From contig CAYLSV010000003.1 of NCBI GenBank assembly GCA_964386435.1, positions 1 to 64,000 on the forward strand: 64,000 bases of DNA. The letters run 5' to 3'. Shown piece by piece: positions 57,852 to 64,000 of this stretch (position 1 is the stretch's first letter; each line of letters begins with the position of its first letter). Under the pieces are notes generated by a model. That model made no database searches. It saw nothing but the letters and a program-made list of their open reading frames with translations, and was not told the DNA's origin. This stretch comes from CAYLSV01 sp964386435 (GTDB taxonomy: Bacteria; Planctomycetota; Phycisphaerae; Tepidisphaerales; Tepidisphaeraceae). Position numbers and translations under genes: made by a program.

Positions 57852-59044
57852 GGCATTTGCACCGCGTCGGCCGCGGCCTGCATCGGCTGGTTGGCGAAGT
57901 GGGCGGCGATGGATGCGACCACCCGGCGGCCGGCGTGGCCGTCCCAGTAACGCGGCCGCCGCCCCGCCGGCTCGATCTGCCACGCCTGCTCGGCGGCGGC
58001 GGCGATGGTCCGGCCGGTCACGCCGGTCTCGGGGCTGCCGGCCATGACGTTGGTGCCCTCGCTGAGCGTGATCGGCCGCTCGGTGCGATCGCGGAGGGTG
58101 ACGCAGCGGACGCCCAGCACGGTCGCCTCTTCCTGGATGCCGCCCGAGTCGCTCATCACCATCCCGGCGTCGGCGATGAGGCGGACGAAGTCGAGGTAGC
58201 CCGCCGGCGGCAGGAGTTTCCAGCGCTCGCCCAGCGTGATGCCAACCGCCTCGATGCGTTGCCGCGTGCGGGGATGAACAGGGAACACGATTGGAAGATT
58301 CCGCCCCGCCGCCGCCTGCTCGATGGCCGCCAGCACCTCTCGTAGTTGACCCGCGTCGTCGACGTTGCTCGGGCGGTGCAGCGTGACCAGCACGTACCCG
58401 CCGGCCGTCAGATTGTGCTCGGCGAGTACGTCGCTGCGATCGGCCAGCTCGCGCGAGGCGAGCAGCGTGTCGATCATGACGTTGCCGACGTAGGCGACGC
58501 CGGCCGGGTCAACACCCTCGCGTGCCAAATGCTCCAGCCCGGCCGGGTCGGAGACGAGGCAGATGTCGGACAAGGCATCGGTGACAATGCGGTTGATCTC
58601 CTCGGGCATGTCGCGATCGCCGCTGCGGAGGCCGGCCTCGACGTGGACGACGACGGGCCGGGTCCGCTCTCGCCCGGCGGCGGTGAACGATTCGTCGAGG
58701 TGGAACTTGCTGGCGACCAGCGCACACGCGGCGGTTGAATTGACGTCGCCCACCACGAGCACGACGTGCGGCTGCCGCTGTTGCAGCACCGGCTCGAACC
58801 GCTCGAGCAGCCGGGCGGTGACCACGGCGTGGCTGCCGCCGCCGACGCCCAGGTCGATTTCGGGGCGGGGAATGTTCAGGTCGTCAAAAAAGACCCGGCT
58901 CATCGCGTCGTCCCAGTGCTGGCCGGTGTGGACCAGTGTCGCCTCGACGTCCGGCTCGGCATCGAAAACGCGCAGGATCGGCGCGATTTTCGGGAAGTTC
59001 GGCCGGGCACCGGCGACACACAACACGCGCAGCGGCTGGGGCAT
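57848..59044 (-). CDS. wecB: UDP-N-acetylglucosamine 2-epimerase (non-hydrolysing)
   Basis: 398 residues. It converts UDP-GlcNAc to UDP-ManNAc for polysaccharide or enterobacterial-antigen-type synthesis. The fold starts RVLCVAGARPNFPKIAPILR with LVHTGQHWDDAMS. Other family signatures are VLVVGDVNSTAACALVASKF, VVVHVEAGLRSGDRDMPEEI and NRIVTDALSD (catalytic E and R/H region), YVLVTLHRPSNVD and MVMSDSGGIQEEATVLGVRC. The ATG 59044 begins at the conserved sheet; the upstream open frame (to 59134) is the divergent ABC gene's leader. Confidence 0.95.
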   Translation of the reverse strand: MPQPLRVLCVAGARPNFPKIAPILRVFDAEPDVEATLVHTGQHWDDAMSRVFFDDLNIPRPEIDLGVGGGSHAVVTARLLERFEPVLQQRQPHVVLVVGDVNSTAACALVASKFHLDESFTAAGRERTRPVVVHVEAGLRSGDRDMPEEINRIVTDALSDICLVSDPAGLEHLAREGVDPAGVAYVGNVMIDTLLASRELADRSDVLAEHNLTAGGYVLVTLHRPSNVDDAGQLREVLAAIEQAAAGRNLPIVFPVHPRTRQRIEAVGITLGERWKLLPPAGYLDFVRLIADAGMVMSDSGGIQEEATVLGVRCVTLRDRTERPITLSEGTNVMAGSPETGVTGRTIAAAAEQAWQIEPAGRRPRYWDGHAGRRVVASIAAHFANQPMQAAADAVQMP

Positions 59045-59154
59045 AACGGGAACATCGCCACAATCGCCCGCCCGACTTGCGGAATCCGCGACACGGGCGA
59101 AGGCGGCCACGGCAAGGCGACGATACGGTGGCAAGGCCCGCCGTGTCGCCGCCG

Positions 59155-60828
59155 ATGTCGCAGCCTCCTGACCAACGCAATGCCCGGCGGGCGATCACCG
59201 TCGAAGAGGTGCTGCGCACGCCCACCTCCGCCGCCGATCTGCCACGGGCCGGGCGACAGTTGTGGCGCGGCGTCGACGGGCGGGCAAGCGACCTCGCGTG
59301 GCTGACACTGCTCATCCTCTTCGAGGTGGCGGCCCAGGTCGGCATCGCCGTGTGCGGCAAGCTCGTGCTCGACGACGCGCTGGGCGGCTCGCTCAGCAGC
59401 CCGTGGCCAGCCATCGTCGCGGCGGCGTTGGGCTTGATTGCGTTCGTCACGATCCGCGCCCGGCAAGTGGCCCAGGAGACGCTGGCTTTGCAATGGCGCG
59501 AGCGCGGCGTGGCCCGGCTGGCGCGGTCGCTGGTGGGGGCCGAAGTGCGCGACCTCTCGGCGATTCCGATGGCGGGGCTGCGCGAGATTTTGATGACTGA
59601 CATCGCCTTCGCCTCGCGGTTCGCGGTGGAGACGTACGGGCAGTTGCTGGTGCTGTTGGTGTGGGTGGTGGCGACGGTGGGCGTGGTGATCTGGGTCGGG
59701 CCGCTGCTCATGCCGGCGCTGTTGCTCGTGGGAGTCATCGCCGGACTGGGGCTGGTGATCGGGTTCCGGCGGCATCTGAAACTGACGGGCGAAAAGTTTG
59801 TCCGCATCGCCGATCTGTCGCAGTCGGCGCGCGATGTGGTCGAGGTCGAGCGTGTTGTTCTCACCCGGCAGTTCGGCCTTGGCGGCGAGTTCGTCGATCG
59901 GTTTCTGGCGGCCCACGATCGTTTCACCGACGTCGCCCTGCGGCAGGGGAAGCTGACGGCCGGCATCCGCGGGGCGCTGCTCATGTTCGGGTCGCTGTCG
60001 TTTCTGGCGGTGGTGCTCAGTGCGATCTGGATCGGCCCGGACGTCAGCGGCGGCGGGCTGATCGCGGTGCTGTTCGTCATGGGGCAGCTCACCGCGGCGG
60101 TGGCGCAACTGGCTGAATTCGCCGGCAAATCGGCCGAAATGGCCACCAGCGGCCGGCGAATGGGACCGTACTGGGACGGCCACGCCCTGCCCGAGCCGAC
60201 GCGGGAGCGGGTGGACGAGCTGGCGGCGCAAAGCGTGAGCTTCGCCTACGTGCCGAGCCGGCCGGTGCTGCAGGACGTGAGCTTGTCGGTCCGCCGCGGC
60301 GAGCTCGTCGCCCTCACCGCGGCGACCGGGGCGGGCAAGACGACGCTCGCCCTGGTGCTCAGCGGTTTGCTGGAGCCCGACGCCGGGCGGGTGATGATCG
60401 ACGGCGACGCCGCCCTCTCGCCGCGGGACGTGGCGGCGGGCCGGATCCTGTACGTCGGGCCCAAGCCGGTGCTGGTGGCCGGCGGCGCGGCGGAGAACGT
60501 GTTGGCCAAAGACGCCGACCCGGCGGCGGTCCAAAAGCATCTCGACTGGTTCTTCGAGGGCCTGCCGGTCGATTACGCCGACCTCCGCATCGACGCCAAC
60601 GGCCACGGCGTCAGCAGCGGGCAGGGGCAACTGCTGCAAATCGCCCGCGCCAGCTTCCGCGACCCGGACGTGGTCCTGTTCGACGAAGCGACCGGCCACC
60701 TCGACATGCCGACCGAGGCACTGGTGCAGGAGAAGCTGATGGCCTGGTGCCGCCGCCGCGGGACGCTGGTCATCAGCCACCGCATTTGTCCCTGGACCGA
60801 GCACGCCGACCGCCGGGCGACGGTTTAG
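59155..60828 (+). CDS. ABC exporter half-transporter (membrane plus ATPase)
   Basis: 557 residues. About six helices (LAWLTLLILFEVAAQVGIAV to LSFLAVVLSAIWIG) precede a nucleotide-binding domain with Walker A AATGAGKTTLALVL, signature VSSGQGQLLQIARA (S-G-Q, a variant of LSGGQ) and Walker B PDVVLFDEATGHLD. The distal His switch is VISHRI. It probably exports the product of the polysaccharide cluster or a lipid-linked precursor. The gene diverges from wecB; its 3' end overlaps the convergent membrane protein gene by four bases. The ATG 59155 follows a clear noncoding leader. Confidence 0.9.
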   Translation: MSQPPDQRNARRAITVEEVLRTPTSAADLPRAGRQLWRGVDGRASDLAWLTLLILFEVAAQVGIAVCGKLVLDDALGGSLSSPWPAIVAAALGLIAFVTIRARQVAQETLALQWRERGVARLARSLVGAEVRDLSAIPMAGLREILMTDIAFASRFAVETYGQLLVLLVWVVATVGVVIWVGPLLMPALLLVGVIAGLGLVIGFRRHLKLTGEKFVRIADLSQSARDVVEVERVVLTRQFGLGGEFVDRFLAAHDRFTDVALRQGKLTAGIRGALLMFGSLSFLAVVLSAIWIGPDVSGGGLIAVLFVMGQLTAAVAQLAEFAGKSAEMATSGRRMGPYWDGHALPEPTRERVDELAAQSVSFAYVPSRPVLQDVSLSVRRGELVALTAATGAGKTTLALVLSGLLEPDAGRVMIDGDAALSPRDVAAGRILYVGPKPVLVAGGAAENVLAKDADPAAVQKHLDWFFEGLPVDYADLRIDANGHGVSSGQGQLLQIARASFRDPDVVLFDEATGHLDMPTEALVQEKLMAWCRRRGTLVISHRICPWTEHADRRATV

Positions 60829-62225
60829 AGCCGGTGCCATCGAGTGAGATCAAGCCGTTGCTCAATGGGGATGATGAAGCCGCGTTCATCCCGCAAGCCG
60901 ATGCGGTTGGCCAGGCACGCCAGCAGGCTGCACGCCACGAGCATGCCGACCCAGACCCAGCGCCACCGGCTGCCGCGGACACGATGCCAGAACGCCGTGA
61001 GGCCGAGTATGTACAGCGGCGCGAGCTCGAGAAACGCCCGGTTGCTCGGCCGCGGCCCGAACCACCACGCCCACCACGAGGCGTTGACGTACCACAGCAT
61101 CACGAACCACACGCTGAAGCAGACCACGAGCGGATCGCGGCGGTACGGCCAGATGCACACCAGCGCGACGGCGACCGCCGGCGTCTCGAACAGCAAACCG
61201 CCGCGCGAACTGAGCATGATCCGTAGCCACGCCGGGTCGTGCCAGACGAAGCCTTCGTGCGGGTAGTAGCCTTCTGCCAAAACATGGCGTCGTACCGGCT
61301 CGACCAAGTCAGCACGGCCCGGCAGCTCATCAGACTCGTCAGCGAAAGCTGCCGGCTCGGACGACACCCGCACCGCCGCCAACTGCACGCCCACCGCGGC
61401 CACGGAGACGAGTAGCGCCCCGCCGATGAGGGCAACGTCTCGGCCGATCATGCCGCGCCAGCCCGTGACCACCCGCCAGATCAACGGCAGGAGCATCACA
61501 CCGCTGAGGCCGTTGGTGTACCGCGTGACGGTCGCCATCGTCCACGCCAGCCCCGCGAGCGCGAGCCACCGCAGCGGCCGGGGGCTGCCCAGCCCGCAAT
61601 GGACCGCCCAGACGATGAGGCACGCCAAGATGATGCCGCTGTGGTGGGCGTTCAGCGGCGTGCGGACGAGGTAGTACAACGTGTGCGTCGCCCCGAGCCA
61701 CAGCAGCACCCCGGCCGTCGCCGTCGCCTGGCTGACGCCCAGCCGTTGCCGAACCACGCTTGCCACCGCCGATGACGCGACGGCAACCAGGCCGATCACC
61801 CACAGGCTCAGCACCACGCCGTACACCATGCCGTACCCGTTCGTCGCCACCGGCACCCCAACCGCCGCCAGCGTGAGGGCCAGCCCGTGGGCGATCAGAA
61901 AAGGCGGCATCAGCATCAGCGCCTGCCCCACCGGATACCGGTTGCGGCCGGGGTTCTCCGGGCGGGTCATGTAGACCGGGCCCGGCTGGTTCGCGACGTC
62001 CAAATCGCCGTCGAACACGATCGACGGCACGAACGCATAGTGCCCGCCGGCGTCGCGGCCGGCCAGGCCAGCGTGTTCGGGGTCGCCCGCCGCCCGCTCC
62101 AGCAGCGAGCCGATGGCCAACGCCGCGACCACCCCGAACAAGAGCCACAGCCAAACCCGCGGCCGGCCGATACGGTGAGCTAAGGTGCGATCCGGTTCGC
62201 CCTGCACGCGCACAGTCTGCACCAC
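60825..62225 (-). CDS. Polytopic membrane protein, possible GT-C glycosyltransferase
   Basis: 466 residues with about eleven membrane helices. An early loop after helix 1 reads DAGGHYAFVPSIVFDGDLDV and has YMTRPENPGRNRYPVGQALM; later segments include TRYTNGLSGVMLLPLIW and the C-terminal WWAWWFGPRPSNRAFLELAP. Acidic residues in the first large loop and the aromatic C-terminal loop recall the GT-C (glycosyltransferase 39/DUF2029) fold, where the nucleophile-binding acid lies after helix 1. Specific activity is not recognisable. GTG 62225 is the start. It stands in the polysaccharide cluster and may transfer sugars from a lipid donor. Confidence 0.65.
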   Translation of the reverse strand: MVQTVRVQGEPDRTLAHRIGRPRVWLWLLFGVVAALAIGSLLERAAGDPEHAGLAGRDAGGHYAFVPSIVFDGDLDVANQPGPVYMTRPENPGRNRYPVGQALMLMPPFLIAHGLALTLAAVGVPVATNGYGMVYGVVLSLWVIGLVAVASSAVASVVRQRLGVSQATATAGVLLWLGATHTLYYLVRTPLNAHHSGIILACLIVWAVHCGLGSPRPLRWLALAGLAWTMATVTRYTNGLSGVMLLPLIWRVVTGWRGMIGRDVALIGGALLVSVAAVGVQLAAVRVSSEPAAFADESDELPGRADLVEPVRRHVLAEGYYPHEGFVWHDPAWLRIMLSSRGGLLFETPAVAVALVCIWPYRRDPLVVCFSVWFVMLWYVNASWWAWWFGPRPSNRAFLELAPLYILGLTAFWHRVRGSRWRWVWVGMLVACSLLACLANRIGLRDERGFIIPIEQRLDLTRWHRL

Positions 62226-62264
62226 GCCGCCCGGCCGTACCAGTTGTTTCCTGATTCACCGCCG

Positions 62265-63446
62265 ATGCGCGTCCTGCACGTCTTCAACTACGCCTGGCCC
62301 TACGTCGACGGCTACACCGTCCGCTCGGCCAGCCTTGTGCGGGCGCAGCGGCGGGTGCTGGGCGTCGAGACGTTGCACGCCATCTCGCCGTTCAAGCCGC
62401 TGGCGCGGGGCGTGGATGAAGCGTTTCGGCCAGACGGCTGGGGGCCGGACGTGCAGCGCCAGATCGAGGCGCCCGCCGAGGCCGGCGGCGTTGAGCCGAC
62501 GGGCTGGGAGCGGCCCGGGCTGGGATTCGCACCGCAGTCGAACAAGCATTATCGGACCGGCTTGCGACGGCTGATCGAGGAGTTCCGGCCCGACGTCGTC
62601 CACGCCCACCACCCCCACTACGCCGCCCGGCCGGCGCTGCGGGTCGGGCGGGAGACGAATGTGCCGACGATCTACGAGGTCCGCTGCTTCAACGGCGACT
62701 ACGACCTGACCGGCGGCTTCTACCAGCGGCTGCGGGGCCGGCGGATCAACGCCCTGGAGGCCGCGGCGTGCCGGGCGGCGGATCGGTGCGTAACCATCGC
62801 CGAGCCACTGGCCGAGCGGGTGAAAGGCTTCGGCATCGCCGAGGTGCCGGTGGTGCGGAACGCGGTGGACGTCAGCCTGTTCACGCCCAAGCCGCGGCCG
62901 GCGAACGGCGTGCTGACCATCGGCTACGCGACGACGTTCGAGCAGATGGAAAACCTCGATGCCATGGTCGAAGCGGCCAAGCTGCTGCGGGACTGCGGCC
63001 TCAACGTCCGCACCGTCCTCGCCGGCACCGGGCGGGATTGGGACCGGATCAAAAAGCTCGTCGACGACGCGGGCGTCGCGGATCTCGTCGAATTGCCTGG
63101 TTTCGTGCCATATTCGGCAATGCCGGATTGGTATCGGCAGCTTGATTTGTTCGTCGTGCCGCGCGGCCGCAGCGAGCTGACGAAGACGACGACGCCGCTC
63201 AAACCGCTCGAAGCGCTCGCCTGCGGCGTGCCGGTGCTGTGCAGCGACCTGCCGGCGTTGCGGGAGCTTTTGGGCAAGTTCGACCGGGCGGTGCAGTTCG
63301 TCGAGCCGACCGGCGAAGATATTGCGGCGGCCGTGGCGGGTTTCGCCGATGAACGTTGGGGCGGCGGCACCATCGATCTGGGCGAGCGGTCGTGGGACGT
63401 CGAGGTCAAGAAGTACGAGGCCATCTACGCCAAGGTCACGAGTTGA
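62265..63446 (+). CDS. Glycosyltransferase family 4
   Basis: 393 residues. The acceptor domain starts MRVLHVFNYAWPYVDGYTVR. The linker reads FRPDVVHAHHPHYAARPALR, then VPTIYEVRCF. The nucleotide-sugar domain has VVRNAVDVSLFTP, LTIGYATTFEQMENLDAMVE, RTVLAGTGRDWDRIKKLV and the ending TTPLKPLEALACGVPVLCSD (the E-x7-E motif region). It transfers a sugar from a nucleotide donor, retaining configuration. The ATG 62265 precedes the GT-B fold directly; the gene is divergent from the membrane protein at 62225. The stop overlaps the TTG at 63443. Confidence 0.93.
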   Translation: MRVLHVFNYAWPYVDGYTVRSASLVRAQRRVLGVETLHAISPFKPLARGVDEAFRPDGWGPDVQRQIEAPAEAGGVEPTGWERPGLGFAPQSNKHYRTGLRRLIEEFRPDVVHAHHPHYAARPALRVGRETNVPTIYEVRCFNGDYDLTGGFYQRLRGRRINALEAAACRAADRCVTIAEPLAERVKGFGIAEVPVVRNAVDVSLFTPKPRPANGVLTIGYATTFEQMENLDAMVEAAKLLRDCGLNVRTVLAGTGRDWDRIKKLVDDAGVADLVELPGFVPYSAMPDWYRQLDLFVVPRGRSELTKTTTPLKPLEALACGVPVLCSDLPALRELLGKFDRAVQFVEPTGEDIAAAVAGFADERWGGGTIDLGERSWDVEVKKYEAIYAKVTS

Positions 63447-63466
63447 GCATCAGCCAGAACATCCAG

Positions 63467-64000
63467 ATGGATTCGATGAGTTTCGAGCCGGATTGGCCGG
63501 GTCGGCCGGACCATCCGCTGTACGACGTGCACGTCCACTTCGGCGAGAGCGACGTGGCCGACCTCGTCTACTCGCATTTGCCGGGCCAGGTGTACGTGCC
63601 GATCATGGACGCCTGCGGCATTGAGCACGCCAACGCCTTCGCCCCGTTCCGCACCGACGGCTACCGCGAACTGAACGCCCAGAACCTGGCGTTTTGCCGG
63701 GAGAACACCGGTGGTCGCGTCAAGGCGTACTGCCGCCTGGGCGGCCGGCGGCTGCCGTGGACGACCAAGCGGCCGTGGCAGTTCAAGATCAAGCTCGGCC
63801 GCATGGTCAAGGGGCACACCGGCGACCTCCACGACCTGAACACCCTCGCCGACTACGGCGGCGTCAAACTGCTGCCGCTGGTCGACGGCCTGCCCAGCGA
63901 CGAGTACTTCCAAGCGATCGCCGACCTGAAGAAAACCGTCCTCGTCCACGGCGGCAACAACTGCGGGCCGGCGTTCATCGAGCAGGAGATCATCCGCAAG
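63467..64000 (+). CDS. Amidohydrolase/metal-dependent hydrolase (cut by window edge)
   Basis: 178 residues present. It opens MDSMSFEPDWPGRPDHPLYD then VHVHFGESDVADLVYSHLPG. The HxH pair in DVHVHFGE is the first metal site of the amidohydrolase TIM barrel (amidohydrolase_2 group). Further strands YVPIMDACGIEHANAFAP and VKLLPLVDGLPSDEYFQAIA fit. The catalytic C-terminal part lies beyond the window. The frame is also open from TTG 63443, which overlaps the GT4 stop; ATG 63467 was preferred. Probable role in processing a sugar-linked intermediate of the cluster is inferred from position. Confidence 0.7.
   Translation, partial: MDSMSFEPDWPGRPDHPLYDVHVHFGESDVADLVYSHLPGQVYVPIMDACGIEHANAFAPFRTDGYRELNAQNLAFCRENTGGRVKAYCRLGGRRLPWTTKRPWQFKIKLGRMVKGHTGDLHDLNTLADYGGVKLLPLVDGLPSDEYFQAIADLKKTVLVHGGNNCGPAFIEQEIIRK

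Noticed and set aside
1..64000. tRNA or rRNA genes
   Set aside because: No cloverleaf with a TTCGA-type T-loop and no rRNA-like segment was noticed by eye; a tRNAscan/Infernal run would be decisive.

Overview
The window is a GC-rich scaffold with several N gaps, most likely from a metagenome-assembled genome of the Planctomycetota, probably near Phycisphaerae. The pointers are: an LEPR-XLL-type N-terminus on a giant surface protein; secreted proteins that pair a two-repeat dockerin-like segment (GDANGD..., LADFG(V/I)LRANFG) with a PEP-CTERM tail (VPEPA...RRR); zinc-ribbon membrane proteins with CPTCGYDL; a sulfatase; a pyrophosphate-type phosphofructokinase; and thousands of bases of low-stop-density GC-rich sequence. 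The lineage is inferred from these hallmarks, since no rRNA is present.

Layout. 1-3567 (minus strand) is a cell-shape operon, mreB - [S23-like gene in a hairpin element] - mreC - mreD - mrdA (PBP2, cut by the window edge). 3717-4307 is a DUF433/DUF5615 pair. 4535-12922 holds a zinc-ribbon protein, yidD-rnpA, a secreted metallopeptidase, trxB, an M50 protease, a HARE-HTH/GIY-YIG protein, a flippase-like membrane protein and an RNase HII-like gene. 13208-23944 is one gene of about 3,580 codons made of about 34 Ig/PKD-like repeats. 24148-30992 holds a second dockerin/PEP-CTERM protein, a sulfatase, an ECF sigma/anti-sigma pair, trpA and a PilZ protein. 31084-35935 (plus) runs pepP - accB - accC - small protein - PPi-PFK. 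36142-38573 (minus) is HIT - DUF418 - purQ, with purQ frameshifted. 38915-44546 contains a secreted protein, an ankyrin/kelch-like protein and an M16 protease.

44591-49062 is an accessory mosaic: a MATE fragment, C- and N-terminal halves of Hint (pretoxin) domains, an HNH-type toxin tip with an SMI1/KNR4-like immunity gene, a disrupted RAYT transposase plus remnants, and an orphan lipoprotein. Nearly every junction carries short repeats of two kinds (GGGGTCGGGAGTCA and GGGGTCAGGTACCGTT). The rest is mdh, an Fe-S photolyase, a metallo-beta-lactamase exonuclease, an S9 peptidase, two tandem paralogous small genes and, from 56682 to the end, a surface-polysaccharide cluster (sulfotransferase, UDP-GlcNAc 2-epimerase, ABC exporter, membrane protein, GT4, amidohydrolase).

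The most striking theme is palindromic intergenic DNA. Four copies of one hairpin family (period-15 arms built on CAAGTCAAACTTCAC) and two unrelated hairpins of the same architecture fill the spacers of the mre and acc/pfp operons and start at, or within a few bases of, the upstream stop codon. One copy carries an S23/IVP four-helix-bundle gene in its loop, and its arm encodes the last residues of that protein. This is the layout of 23S rRNA intervening sequences, here placed in a protein-coding operon. A second class (GTAGCTGCG... ends) looks like REPINs served by RAYT and supplies the stop codon of three genes.
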